Below, in pieces: positions 9,185 through 22,128 of a stretch of 64,000 nucleotides of DNA. The DNA is taken from assembly GCA_025603075.1 (NCBI GenBank), contig MU626266.1, positions 1 to 64,000 of the forward strand, written 5' to 3'. A program made the position numbers and the translations under genes. Under the pieces are notes generated by a model. That model saw only the letters and a list, made by a program, of their open reading frames with translations. It was not told where the DNA came from and made no database searches. Every line of letters starts with the position of its first letter. The stretch's first letter is position 1. Source of the stretch: Neoconidiobolus thromboides FSU 785. Taxonomy: Eukaryota; Entomophthoromycota; Entomophthoromycetes; Entomophthorales; Neoconidiobolaceae.

Positions 9185-12100
9185 ATGAACTTCAATTTAT
9201 CCCAATCTTCAGGAAGCGTTAGTGAACCCACTAAACCATTGGAAAAATTAAATAAAGGAGAACTAGTACCTAAAGAAGTAAGGATAGGTTTTGATTAAAT
9301 TTAGATAACTGAAACTGATGTTTAATACCCTCTTATCCAATCATATAGGAAACTCAAGTAGTTAACTTTTTAAAGAAGTATCCTAATTTTGATGGGCGTA
9401 ATACGGTAGTGGCTATCTTAGATACTGGTAAATTATTTATTCACTATTTAAAAAATACAAAATTTAGTATTAATTTTTAATCTAATAGGTGTTGACCCAG
9501 GTGCAGCTGGTTTACAAGTAGACCTATAATTCCTTTAATATTATATTGTCACTAACTATCCAAACTTGTAGGTAACTTCTGAAGGTAAACCCAAGATCAT
9601 TGACATCATTGATTGCACTGGTAGTGGTGATGTTAAAATCAGCGAAACACCAGTTAAGTTAACTAGTGATAATGATAACAATAAAAAGTATATCACCGGT
9701 TTAACTGGACGTAAATTATATCTTAATCCAAAATGGAAGAACCCAACGGAAGAATACTTTTTGGGTATTAAAGCAATTAAAGAACTCTATCCGGGAGATG
9801 TAGAAAGTAGAGTCTCTAAGGTAAATAATTGTTTTTTTAAATAAAGGCATTTTATTAATAAGAATTTATTCCAGTCAAGAGCAAAGAAACAAGGAGAAGA
9901 CAATGCATCCTTAGTAGAGAAAGTAAAGACCGAATTAGCTGAGTTGAAAAATGGTGTTAGTAAAGAAGAGAGCACTAAAGATAGGATCAAAGAGTTAGAA
10001 GCTCAAGATGAAGTACTTAATACTTTAATGACTCAATTTAAAAGAGAGAATAATACCATGTTAGATGTAATTGTATTTAGTGATGGGGAAAATTATCGTG
10101 TAGCAGTTGATTGGGATCAAAATGGAGACTTATCAGGTAATAACATTCAAGTTAGTTAATTAATTCAATACTAATGATTTCTAATATAGAATCCCAAGCA
10201 TTATTAGATTATTCTATTAATAGAGAATACTGGAAATTAAACTATAAAAAATTTCCCTATGAATTATTAAATATTAATGTTAAAATTTATGCCAATGGTA
10301 AATTGATTTCTTTAGTATCTTCCGCTGGTACCCATGCTACTCATGTAGCTGGTATCTTAGCTTCACACCATCCAGAGGATATTTCTTTAGATGGTGTTGC
10401 TCCTGGTGCACAGATTGTTTCTTTGAAAATAGGAGATACTCGATTAGGTTCTATGGAAACTCAACTTGGGTTAACTCGAGCCATCTCAGCTATGGTACAA
10501 CATAAATGCGACTTAGCTAATATGAGTTATGGAGAGGCTAGTAAATTACCCAATCAAGGACGATTTATTCATTGGTTAAGTCAAGAAATTATCCGTCGAT
10601 ACAATTGTATCTTTATCTCTTCAGCAGGTAATGAAGGACCAGCCCTATCTACTGCTGGCTCACCTGGTGGTACATCAGATGACGTTATTGGTGTTGGTGC
10701 TTATGTTAATCATTCTATGATGAAAACGGATTATTCTGCATTAGAATATGGACCTGAAATGGCTTATTCTTGGAGTTCTAGAGGGCCTACTACGGATGGT
10801 GATTCAAGTGTTGACATTTATGCACCAGGTGGTGCTATTACCAGTGTACCAACTTATATACTTTATAAAACCCAATTAATGAATGGAACTTCTATGTCAT
10901 CACCCAATTTAGCAGGTTGTATTTCATTATTAGTATCTGCAATGAAACAAGAGAATTTAATTTATACCACTTATCGCATTCAACATGCTATTAAAAATAC
11001 AGCAAAGTCCTTCCCATTAAGAGATTGTCATGACAAAGTATCTAAAACTGGAATTATTCAAGTTGAAAAAGCATGGGACTATTTGAATTGTTTTAAAGAA
11101 GAAGCTGATTTAGATACTAAACCATTAATTACAATTACCAACCATAATAATCGCAGGGGTATTTATTTAAGAGAAAAAGATGAAACTCAAGCTCCTTTCT
11201 TTGCTAATGTTTCTGTAGCTCCTAAATTTATGAACGAAAATTCAGTTGTATTTGGAGAAGATATTAATGTTAAAAAATATGATTTTCAACTATATTTATC
11301 CCTTTCTACTAATGATAGTTTTATCAAGATACCTGATGTTATTGCTTATAATAATGGAGGTAAAAATTTTACTTTTAAAGTAGATCCTACCCATTTAGAA
11401 CCTGGCCATGTGTATCATGGGGAAGTACAGGTAATTTATTGTTTATAGTGTAGTTTATTAATTAATTAATTTTATTTTATTAAGGGATGGGATTCGAACA
11501 ATTTTAATAAAGGGGCTATATTAAAAATACCAGTTACAATAATTAAACCAATTATATTACAAACACCAATATTTAAATTAGATAATTTCAAGGTAAGCCC
11601 AGGATCAATATTACGTCGATTTATTTCAGTGCCAGACGAAGCTACCTATTGCGAGATGAAAATAACCACAGCTTCTTCTTCTAATAATCCAGTTAGAATG
11701 TATGCTCATATGGTCCAATTAGTACCTAATGAAAGATTTAGTGAATACGAACATCAATATATGTTGTCATTTGATCCTAATTCAAATGAAAATTTAGATA
11801 TGAATGGTACACAAACAGAAAAAAGAACATTTAAAGTAATTGGTGGACGTACAATTGAAATTTGCTTAGTTCAATTCTGGGCTAACGTTGGAAATCAACA
11901 ATTCAGCATTGAATTTAATTTCCATGGAATTAAATTATTACCATATAATAATATATCAAATAATACTCCATTGATTTTAGATTCAAATACTAATCACAAA
12001 TTAGAATTAATATCAACATTAAGAAATGAAACTAAAGTTAAATTAAATGGCAATTTAGATACTTTATTAAAATATATAGCTCCAATCAATTTCAAATTAA

Positions 12101-13554
12101 ATACATTAATAAGTGAACGTGATTTATTACCACCTAATAATACAAGATTATATCAATTAATATTAGAATATGATTTTACTGTTACTAATCTTCAAACACC
12201 AGTTACATTACAATTACAATATTCACAAAGTATGGAAAAGTTTTTATATGATTCCTTTTTAGATGGCTTTTTTGTAATTATTTATGATGCTTTTAATAAG
12301 CCAATTTCATATGACGAGGTATCACCAAGAAATCATACATTACCTTATTTAGGAGATTATAAAATTAAAATAGAATTAAATCATATTGATCCAAAAATAT
12401 TAGATAAATTAAAAAATGATTCAATATTAGGTTTAAAATTCAAATTGCCAAAAAATAAAGAGACTTCGTTAAACTTTTATAATCATCCTCATTTAGATTA
12501 TATCAACGGAAGTAATACTTTACAAAGAATGGATTTGAAGAAAAAAGAATTTAATTCAATTTATTTAAAATCATCTGGATTCATTGATAACATTGATGCT
12601 AAAGCAGGTGATTTATTATTGGGCAGTATTAATTTTGCTGTAGATAATGGATTAAGTAATAATGAGAAATTAAGTATTGGTATGTTAATACCACCCAAAA
12701 TTAATTTAAAAGATTCAGAAGAAGAAAATAAAGCTCCTGCTTATGATGAAGTATTCATTACAGAAGAAGATAAAATGGAGTTTAAATTAATTAAAAGCCA
12801 ATTAGAAAGTATTGATAATAGTAACAATTCAGAATGGAAATTAAAACAAATGGAGAAAATAATAAATTCAATTAAAGAAAATCTATTTAAATCAACAGCA
12901 CAAGAAGAAAAAGATCAAAAAGAGTGTCAATTACGTTATAAATTAGAAATTATTCATAATTTAATTAATAGTTTAATTAATGTATCTAAATTAGATAAAT
13001 TACCTTTATTTGAAGATAGTCAATATAATACAATTGTAGAATCAATTTACAATCTTAGTGAAGAATTGATTAACTCTAATGAAATTCGAACTTATTTTAA
13101 TTTAAAAAAGAAGGATATCAAAGTTCAATCTAAATATGAAATTCAACGTAATATTTTAGATAAAGTTCAATTATTAAAACTGTTAATAGAGATTTCTAAA
13201 ATCAATGAGGAAAAGGAAGTTGAGTTAAATCAGATTCAACAGTTAAAAGATATTTTAATTAATGTACAATCAAATGATTCCGGATTAAGTAATGGTAGTG
13301 ATTATTTAATATTATTATCTGAAATTCAAATCCATCAATTTTCAAATGAATATGGATTAGCTCTTAAAAAGGTTATAGAATATTCAGAAAAGAAATTAAT
13401 CTATTCAAGTAAAAATAAACAAAAACTAGGTTATCTTTTAGATCTTCAGACTAGTTTAATTAAGAAATTAAAATATGACTCAGTATGGAAATCATTTATT
13501 TCAAACAAAAAGTTAATTCAATTTCCTGATATCAAAAATGAAATTTATGGTTAA
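9185..13554 (+). CDS. TPP2: Tripeptidyl peptidase II (subtilisin-like serine exopeptidase), 1340 aa
   Basis: A giant cytosolic peptidase that removes N-terminal tripeptides from peptides released by the proteasome. Exons 9185-9277, 9349-9427, 9489-9517, 9572-9820, 9875-10136, 10190-11430 and 11485-13554 sum to exactly 1341 codons including the stop. The S8 catalytic site is visible: Asp56 (AILDTG), His286 ([11 protein letters not shown]), oxyanion Asn385 (SSAGNEGP) and Ser472 (NGTSMSSP). The long insert between Asp and His is typical of TPP2, as are [18 protein letters not shown] and the large C-terminal part (about 870 residues) needed for assembly. The HGTH box has Ala in place of Gly. An in-frame ATG at 8984 would add 67 residues, but homology starts near LVPKE, so I prefer 9185. 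Length is close to the animal enzyme (about 1250). The 3' end faces DCPS. Confidence 0.93.
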
Positions 13555-13613
13555 TTTGATTTAAATAAAATAAAATTAATTCAAGCCAAATTATTATATT
13601 TATATATATTATA

Positions 13614-14872
13614 TTAAATTCTATTGTTTTGTTTTAACATTTTATAAATAAAATGATTTTCACCTAAACTATAATTTAATGATTTTTTTTGATAATAATT
13701 TTGCATTAATTCAATATTTTCAATAATGTCAGATAACAAATGAGCTTGTTCCACTAACATACCAGGTGCACTAATATTTTCAACATGAGTTACATGTACA
13801 TGAAAATGATCTATATAAGTAAGAATTTAATTAATAAACTTAACAAACATAATCCTGTTATATTTAGAAAAATAAAACATCAAAATACTTACAATAACTT
13901 GGTGGATAATGAACATATAATTTCAATTGATTTTTTTGAACTTCTCCATTAAACTTCTTCTCTACTATTTGAGGTACTGTATTTAATATATTTTTCAATA
14001 AAGGTAAATCTTCTTTTGATAAGTGTCTTAAATTCTGAATCTTCTTTCTAACAATAACTAAAAGATACAATGAACTCATAGTTTGACGATCCCATTTACT
14101 AAGTTAATAGTTATTTTAGTAATTGTTAAAACAAATAATAATTCGTCCACAATAATCTACTAAAATTAAAATTCAATTCCAATTCTTACCTATCAGGCAT
14201 TAAGACAAATCCTGTATCCTCATCTTGATCATTAAAAATAATACTCTCTTGCTCTTTTTCTCCATTTAAAATATTATAAACCCAATCAATATGCTTTCCC
14301 GGTAATTCATTAATCGATGGTAATACAATCTTTTCATAATCGTCTATAGTTTCTTTAATCATAATCCGTTTTTGATAGCTATATTTATTAATATGCTAAC
14401 AAACAAAATTTTAAATTATTATAAATTAAAAGAGGTTAAGTATAGGTAAAGAGAAATAGAAATAGCAGCTTACTATTTGAGTAGCCGGATAAATCAATTG
14501 TAATTTAATATCAAAATAAGAAGCTTGAGTAATTTTATTGTTGTTCAAATTTCCTTGAAACCAATAATAAATATCATTATTATCTACCATTTTCAAGTCC
14601 TTGATTCTTGAGACCAATACATTCCTACCTTCGTTATTACTCTCATTATCCTTCTTTTGAATACTATATCCTTCTTTTTCTCCCTTGTCGCTATTAGAGA
14701 AGTTGGTTTTTAAGTCCATTAATTCAAATTGTAATTTCTCTAAAAACAATAAAGCTTCTTTTTTTTGATCATTCTCTTGTATGTATCCTAATAATACCAC
14801 CTTCTTTAATGCTGGATCTTCATGGATTAATTGTTCATATTGAAACCGTTGAATTAATTGAGTGCAACTCAT
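13614..14872 (-). CDS. DCPS: Scavenger mRNA-decapping enzyme DcpS (m7GpppX diphosphatase), 335 aa
   Basis: Hydrolyses the cap dinucleotide left after 3'-5' mRNA decay, releasing m7GMP. Exons 14872-14474, 14395-14190, 14098-13893 and 13810-13614 give 336 codons with consistent phases (0, 2, 1). The N-terminal swapped domain is followed by LIYPATQ, then a linker with GKHIDWVYNIL and GFVLMPD, the RKKIQNLRHLSKEDLPLLKN block, and the HIT triad in YVHYPPSYYHFHVHVTHV with central His274. The length matches the human enzyme (about 337). The N-terminal domain has a Ser/Asn/Glu-rich insert. It functionally pairs with the exosome subunit at 45152, although the two genes are not adjacent. It converges with TPP2, with only 59 nt between stop codons. 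Confidence 0.95.
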
Positions 14873-15322
14873 CTTTAGTAAATTTCAATCAAGAAGAAAT
14901 TTGGATTAAAATCTTTTTTGATTATTTTAATAATGAAGTCTTGTTTTTTATTGCAACTATTAAAATTGAGTTTCTTTGAATCAAATCAAATATTAATTTC
15001 AATCAATTTAGCTTTAGAATCTGCACAATAATTAAAAATTTTAAACAACGTCTACTTAAAAGAATTCATTGAGTTTTCACCAAAATAATAATTGTATTGA
15101 AATATTTAGCCTTTTGTTTTAAAATTAGGATGATATAAAATTAGAGCTGAAATCATAGTAAATATTAGTTTTATATAAATACATTAAGCAAAAAAAGTTA
15201 AAACAGTAATAATTATTATAGAGTATAAACTAAAAAAGTAAAAACTAAAACTTTGTTAATTTGTTAAAGTAATAATCCAATGTTTCACAAAATAATGGAT
15301 AAAAATATAAACTCAATAGTAT
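14873..15322. other. DCPS upstream region
   Basis: AT-rich, no gene recognised. It should carry the DCPS promoter, but no motif stands out. Confidence 0.5.
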
Positions 15323-15424
15323 ATATGGTAATGTTTTTTTCGATTTCATTACTTTTCCATTTCTAAGCGCTATTTGATTGGAAAGGTTATTAGTAAAATT
15401 CTTACATAAAATACATCCCCATAT
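15323..15424 (+). repeat. Element A copy 6
   Basis: Forward copy, left end TATGGTAATGT, right end ACATCCCCATA. Only about 70 bp from copy 7 in the same orientation. Confidence 0.85.
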
Positions 15425-15494
15425 ATAAAGCGATAGAACGAACAGCATTTTAAAGTGATATAATAAATGACAGTATAAGAATATTTTTATATTA

Positions 15495-15599
15495 TATGGG
15501 GATGTTTTTTTTAGCTTCATTATTTTTTCCATCTTTTAAGCGCTACTTGAGCGGAAAGATTGCTAATAAAATTCTTAAACACAAAAATACATCCCCATA
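15495..15599 (+). repeat. Element A copy 7
   Basis: Nearly consensus forward copy: TATGGGGATGTTTTTTTT at the left, AAATACATCCCCATA at the right, core AAGCGCTACTTGAGCGGAAA. A good reference sequence for the family. Confidence 0.95.
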
Positions 15600-15699
15600 T
15601 ACTTAAATTTACATCCTTGGCAGAAAGTGAAATAATGGAGAACAATAAATTAATATTTTTATAATTTTATTTAATAATATCTTTATTATTTCAATTATT

Positions 15700-16830
15700 A
15701 TGGTGTTAACTATTTTTTTAGAAAATTATTTCAGAATACTCAAAGAACCTAATATAGAAAAAACTACATTACCTGATAAATAATGATATAAATTGAATAA
15801 AAATTTTTTTACCCTACTATCTTTTATCTTATAAGTCTGACATTGAATTATTATGGGTTGATATCGGTAGAACCAAAAGATTAAAAAATAAGGCCTCTTA
15901 TTTCAATAGATAAATTGATACACCAAATATAGATGTAAATAACTAACAATCGACCATTACAATTGAAGCCAAATTCCTCAATAATCTAACGGAATGATTA
16001 TAATACAATACAACCGATTTAAGAGGAGTATGATAGAGGTGAATTTTTTGCAATAATTATCGGAAGTCAATGCTAGCTTAAATTCCTTAATATCAAAACA
16101 AAAGCGTTACAAAGGATATAGGATAACAAATGTATCAGTTAAAAATTCAACTAAATTCAAGAAGTCAATTGAATAAAGTAATACAAAAATCAATTTGAAG
16201 CAGATAGTTATAGATTATTACAAAATTGACTCCATCTATTTTTATTTTTTGGAAATTATGGCCAGTAATATGATATTTTCAAAGTTAAATTCAAATGATT
16301 TACTATTAAAAGCCCAAATAAAATAGTTGAGTTATAAAATAGTAGGTGTTTTAATAGCTTCATATTCATTTATTGTATTATTTGGTTGAAGAAAATTAAT
16401 GATAATAAAAGTATATGCGCTTTCAAAATTTAAATAGGCCCAAATACTTTATATAAAGCTTTAGGAACAAGTAAACTAAATAAATTCACTGTATAACAAA
16501 GACAATACAACTAAAAAGAAAAAGAAGTAAATAGAATCATATAATTATTATAGTATTTATAGAATAATATCAATCATCCGTTAATCTGAAGCATTATTAC
16601 AATAACAAATATAGCTATTTAATAACATCACTTATAAATTTTATATTTTATGCAAACAAATCAGAGAGACTTCCAAGTGTAAATGTTAAAGTAGTTTCTG
16701 TTAATGGTTCAGACATCAGTCATGACGCTATAATATAGAGATGCTAGCTATCCTTGTGAAATCAGCGATTTTATTGTACATTCCCCACTCCTGGTAACTC
16801 TAATAAATAGAAATATCCGTTTGAATATTT
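15700..16830 (+). pseudogene. Decayed gene of unknown family
   Basis: A series of coding-like blocks on the plus strand is interrupted by stops and frame changes: NYFRILKEPNIEKTTLPDK (about 15724), PYYLLSYKSDIELLWVDIGR (about 15812), then after 16060 NASLNSLISKQKRYKGYRIT and IDYYKIDSIYFYFLEIMAS, and near 16670 ERLPSVNVKVVSVNGSDI. There are more than eight in-frame TAA/TAG codons, too many and too scattered for introns. A hydrophobic stretch (KIVGVLIASYSFIVLFG, about 16335) suggests a membrane protein. I do not recognise it. Confidence 0.35.
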
Positions 16831-17278
16831 TAATCCTTTGAGTTGATCGTATTAATTTCTTATGTATCGTATAAATAATTATATAATTATTGTTATTAAA
16901 AAAAGTAAAACTCAAGATAGTTATCAATTGAAAAATATAATCCTTGATAATTCAAGACTTATTTTTTATCACCTATTTGTCTAATAAAACAATATTACAT
17001 GACCCAAAATTTATACCGTTTTAGTCTATAATTTTTAAATAAATCCGTCTTTATAGTAGTTTATAGTTTAAGTGTTATCATTTATTACTTGCTATTTTAA
17101 TTTATATCATAAATAGTTTTATAAGTACATTTTATATTTTTGGTATTTATCTTAACTTTTGAAATTGAAAATTGGTTTTATGGAAATGGTGTGCAAAAAA
17201 GGCATATTTCTGCATGATTTCTGCAGTAAACTTAAATTAAAAAATTGGCTAAAAATTAATTTTTAAATTTTAAAAAAA

Positions 17279-18814
17279 ATGAAGCGAAAGGTTACAAGAA
17301 AAACTAAAGAAAAAGAGATAGAAAAAAATGAAATAGAAAGCAAGGAAGGTAATAGAAAAAGAAAAACCAAAGTTAAAAAGTTTTAATTAAATTTGGAATT
17401 TTATAGGTTTAGTAGAAAAGAGAAGTAAAAAAGTGGGCGAAGGGATCGAAGAGGTCGAACAGCAAGCGGAGCAAGGAGTAATAGATTCTACTAAAATTAC
17501 GCCTGCAGAAGTAGCTCTTATATTAGAGCAATTGGCTAAATCGAATATTCAGACTTCAACCCAAGTTCAATCAATTATGGAGCAAAGTTTAAAAATGGGA
17601 GTTCAGCAAGAAGGATCGGAAGGAATGGATAATGCGAGTAACATGATAGAACCCAATGTGAATTTGGCAACTAATTTGAAGAATTCTTTGACAGTCAAAA
17701 AAATAGCTCCTAAACCAACAATGCCAGTATTAGCTACCAGTGATCTTATACTACAAGTATGATCAAATCAAATGTGGAAAATTTATTTTATTAATGATTT
17801 TTAGTCAGTTGCCAATATGCTACCTAATTCAAGTAATTTCAAAGGACTAAATTCAGTCGAAACTTATGGTATAAGGCCTACAACTACTCGTGGTAGGGGT
17901 AGGGGTAAAATGAGAGCCAATTCAAGAGGAGAGAAGGCAATTATCACTTTAGATATAAATAAAAAACCAAGCTAATTGATAATAGGTAGATGAATATCAT
18001 AAAGAACCAACCATGAGCTATTTACGCCAAATAAGTGATTACAAATTAAAGAACATGGTTGTTGTAAAAGATGTTAATGTAGACGATGAATTTAATATAG
18101 GTAAATAATTAAAATCTTCGTTTTTATTTATTTGATATTTTATAGTGAAATTACAAAATGCTAGAGAAATCTTAGATCTTTTGCCTAAAGAGGAAGAATC
18201 ATATAATTGGCTATCAACTGTTACTGAAGTAAATTTTATTATTAATATTCTGTTTTATTTTTATCTTTATTTTTGTTTAGAATTTAGAAGATAATCTTAA
18301 AAAAGTCTCTGGTAATTTTTTCAGTATATACATTTATATTATATTTACATTAATTTAGATAAAAGTCCTGCAATTAAAGAAATATACCAATTTATGATAT
18401 ATAGTTTAAAAGAAGCAAACAACAAATTAGATGAAAATGAAGATAAAGTTGAATTAAATGAAGAAGGTAGACTCAGCTTTTACTACTAATTGTTGTTTAT
18501 TAAATGTTATTTTAGCAAGAAAAATAGTACAATTTTTAATAGCAAGGATGTACCAGAATGTTGGAAGGGACCCAGCGATATTAAATCATATTGGCAAAAA
18601 ATTAAAAAATATACTGGTCAATGATATCAAAAATAAATTAACCAACACATCAAATGGACAATTAGACGAATCAAATCCTAATGATAGTAATGGAAGTGCA
18701 TTACCTCCTGTTTCTTTTGCTCCCTACGCTTCTTATTTTAATCGTCCTTCTTATAATCTTTTAAATGTTACATCTTCTTATCTTAACGCTAATTTATATA
18801 AAAAAGATTTATAA
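17279..18814 (+). CDS. Unrecognised 383-residue protein, eight exons
   Basis: Exons 17279-17348, 17407-17756, 17805-17904, 17990-18100, 18146-18228, 18281-18311, 18359-18466 and 18516-18814 total 384 codons including the stop, and every junction is in phase. The product is probably nuclear: a basic N-terminus (MKRKVTRKTKEKEIEK), an acidic stretch, a helical segment (TPAEVALILEQLAKSN), an RG-rich patch (TTTRGRG), then two helical blocks (SYLRQISDYKLKNMVVVKDV; ARKIVQFLIARMYQNVGRDP) and a Ser/Asn-rich tail. Exon 3 could end at an earlier GT in the repeated GGTAGG tract, which changes a few residues only. I assign no function. The consistent splicing argues for a real gene despite lying between decayed regions. 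Confidence 0.65.
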
Positions 18815-20316
18815 TTCCTTATCTTAAATAGATGGATTTTACCACCTTTTACCTTTTTTATTTTAAAGCAAAAGCAAATGTATTTTTGATATGTACTATC
18901 AAAGTGAAACATGTAAATAAAACAAATCAGAAGTAACCTCAACCAATTGGAAGAGATAACGTATTCCTAAACGTTGTTGTTGATTACTTTTATCAATTAC
19001 ATATCACTGTTGCTGTCACTATTTCTTTATTATGGTATAAAATGAATATCTCCTCTCACTTATTTGTTCACTTCTTGAGCTTAAAATTCACAAATACGAC
19101 GACTAAGCTCTTATTCAAAAAAAACATTTTCATGTAAAATTGACTAAAATTGGCTAAAATTGAATTAACACATGACTTACTTTCACCCAAACTCTCTTTT
19201 ACAACATTCTACACTCAGTCTCTAATCATGCCCTTGCTTCTCTCAATGTTTCTTCTTTCTTTCAATTCACTTTACTTTAACGGCTAGTACACATTTCCTA
19301 CTTTTTATATTTGCATAATTAAAAACATAAGGTTCGTCTTAGATTTAAAAATACATATGTATCTATTGGTTTTTGAGCATTTATTAGAAAACGGCTTTCT
19401 TTAGCAAGCACTGTATTATATTAGGTCAATTACAAGATAACCTTACAGATTCATGCATATGAAGAAATAAGAATTATAATTGCAACAGTAAATCTTTTTT
19501 AAGTCTAAAAGTAAAATTATTTATATATAATTTTTTTATAGTATTACAGTTATTCCCTTTTACCTATCTTTTGCCTATCTAAGACTGTAAGGCTATCTTA
19601 TGACCAAGCCAATACTTATTATTTTAAATACTAGGCTTTAGATTTTGCTTACATGAAATTTAAAAACATAGCTTAAATAATCAAAACTACAATCATACCT
19701 AAACCGAGTATAGTTCTTATATGTCTAGATAGTAGTATAAAGGTTTTATTTATTTATTTTTAAAACAGAAAGATCCTATATCCCTTCAACAAATAAATGA
19801 TATATATTCTTACTTAATGCAAGTGTACTTTGAAAATAAAAAATTCATGAATCGAATACTAAGTGTAATTATTTACTCGTTTTGAATCAGCTAATGGGAT
19901 AAATGTTTTTTTAGTATATATGTACAAAACACCAATTAAGGTACCTTATTATTTTATAAGCAGCAAAGTCAACTTAATCATGAGACTTAGTAATAGTCAC
20001 TATAGTTTATACTCTATCTTTTGAGAAAAAAACTTGAAAATGGCATAATATCAACTAACAAAAAATAGAAAGAAAAGAAAAAGAAAATAGAAACTGTGAA
20101 GCTTTAATCAGATATGATAGAAAAACCACTGGCACCTTATGTGGATAGTGCTATTTTTCAGAGTTCAAAGAATGAAAAGACAAGTGTAAAAAGTAGGATA
20201 AAATATATTTCTATTACAAACTACTTTGCTTCTTATAAAATCTAATATGTTTATAGTTAATTTTGGATGAGCAATATTAGCCTGATAAAAAAACTAAAGC
20301 TAAAGCTGTTATACTA
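18815..20316. other. 1.5 kb without a recognisable gene
   Basis: AT-rich; no open frame, RNA gene or repeat that I can support. Confidence 0.5.
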
Positions 20317-20838
20317 ATGAGGTCCATGTTTTCATTCTTCCTTTACATTGATAAATTTGCCTTATCTGAAGATTTGCCATCCTTTTAAGGTTATGCTTAT
20401 AATTATAAAAGTTAAAACTCTGACTGGACACATGAAACCCTCGAAAAAATAAATAAAATTAAAGAAAAATTCAGGAAGGGTGGTATTAAATGCAAATGTG
20501 ATTTTTATACTCAAAAAGGGATGGTGTCCTATGTAGCTTGTATCGTATTCAAGAAGAAAGAAAACATGACATGTGAAAAAAACCAAGATAAAGTTAATGA
20601 TTTATTTAATCTTTAAAAGTGTAAAAAGAACACAGACAGAGTCACAAATTTTGATTACATTGAAAATTATGAGCATAATGGCGACAATTACCATGCAATT
20701 TGTTTGAATGAGGTTTAAAACCTATGTGGTCCAGTTGGAACGCAAATAACTAGGTACAAAACTGCATATGATGCTAAAAAGAGTACAAATAATGTCAAAA
20801 AACTTAAAGGTATTTTGTTATCTTTGCTATTTCAATAG
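20317..20838 (+). pseudogene. Dead paralogue of the secreted Cys-rich protein at 22622
   Basis: One uninterrupted frame from ATG 20317 aligns end to end with the intact gene 2.3 kb downstream: FRKGGIKCKCDFYTQKG, ENMTCEKNQ, YHAICLNEV and NLCGPVG. It carries four in-frame TAA codons (two after the signal peptide region, one before KCKKNTD, one after CLNEV), and no indels are needed. All the cysteines after the first stop pair are kept, so decay is by nonsense only and probably recent. Its frame continues beyond the point where the intact gene stops (KTAYDAKKSTNNVKKLKG). Confidence 0.85.
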
Positions 20839-20940
20839 AGTCAAACACCTAGATTCTTTATCCTTTGCATCGGTTGACATCTTCTCATTTTGCTTTTTCT
20901 TAACTTTGCGTGCTTCATTATTAGTTAGCTGTATTTAATA

Positions 20941-21043
20941 TATGGTGATGTTTTTTTGACTTCATCACTTTTTCTATCTTAAGCGCTATTTAAGTAGAAA
21001 AATTGTCAATAAAATTCTTAAACCTAAAAATATATCCTCTTAT
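20941..21043 (+). repeat. Element A copy 8
   Basis: Forward, worn copy (TATGGTGATGT...ATATCCTCTTATA) 100 bp downstream of the dead secreted gene. Confidence 0.8.
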
Positions 21044-21242
21044 ATAATGACATTTATTCATAATAAAAGATATACTTTATTAAAATCTATAAAAATTAAC
21101 AATTATTAATTCCACAGCTTTCTTAAAGGATGTCTTATCCTAGAATTAATTTATGTATAAAGGTGCGAAAATATCTCAATTTCATCCTTGCAATTTCACA
21201 TGCAGTAAACTGTTCAAATTACTTAGTAATTGATAGTGACCA

Positions 21243-21346
21243 TATGGGGCTGTTTTTTTTGGTTTCATTATTTTTCCATTTTTTAAGCACTATTTGAGTG
21301 GAAAGATTGTAGTAAAATTCTTAAACAAAAAAATACATCCCCATAT
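21243..21346 (+). repeat. Element A copy 9
   Basis: Forward copy, left end TATGGGGCTGT, right end ACATCCCCATA; core AAGCACTATTTGAGTGGAAA. About 200 bp from copy 8, same orientation. Confidence 0.9.
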
Positions 21347-22020
21347 CCTAAATTTGACTTGAACATCAAATTTCATTTTTAATTTGCCATTTCTGTCCAT
21401 TCACTCTTATTTCCACACAAGCCACAAGCCCTTTCGAAAAACTGCTTTTTGAAATTTTGAGTAAATTGCTTTGATTTTTAATTGTCTCCTATTATCATGT
21501 ATCTAATTATTACAATAACTATAGACATATTACGCTAAGCTTCACGGATCTCTTTTGTTCAAATACATAAATAGCTATATATATGATAAAACCAAGTATT
21601 TTAAATACACTTAATATATACAGTATAGGTTGATTACATAATATTTGGTTTATTAAAACCATCACATAATGATAAAGTTAAAGTCATTTGAAGCTGAATA
21701 GATTGGTGCTCCCTTCCTGTCAAAAGGATGTTCACGCTATATGATCAAGAGCTTATTAGAAGTTCCATTATGCCAATTTCAAGTTAGTTTACACAACACA
21801 ATTAATCGTTGGCAGGAAGTACTGCTTACCCCTAGGTAACTTCTAGTTCATAGTTGATGACCATGTCAGATTAAATTAATATCCAGAGAGATACACTTAT
21901 GAATAAAGATGTTTATTGTATACTAATATAACTTTAAATATAAAAGTAATATTTGGAAACCCTTTGACTCGAAGCAAATTTACTTTGATATCACTTTAAA
22001 TACATATTTCAGTTTAAATA
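21347..22020. other. Spacer, nothing recognised
   Basis: AT-rich sequence between element A copies 9 and 10; no gene. Confidence 0.45.
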
Positions 22021-22128
22021 TTTGGGAATGTCCCTTTTTGATTTCATCACTTTTTCCATTTTTTAAGCGCTATTTGAGCAGAAAGATTGTTAGTAAAATT
22101 CTTAGACAAAAAAATATATCACCCCATT
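22021..22128 (+). repeat. Element A copy 10
   Basis: Forward copy with mutated ends (TTTGGGAATGT...ATATCACCCCAT) and a well-kept core (AAGCGCTATTTGAGCAGAAA). About 490 bp upstream of the secreted gene. Confidence 0.8.

Noticed and set aside
15245-15532. 95-residue open frame on the minus strand
   Set aside because: It runs through element A copies 6 and 7 in antisense; repeat-derived.
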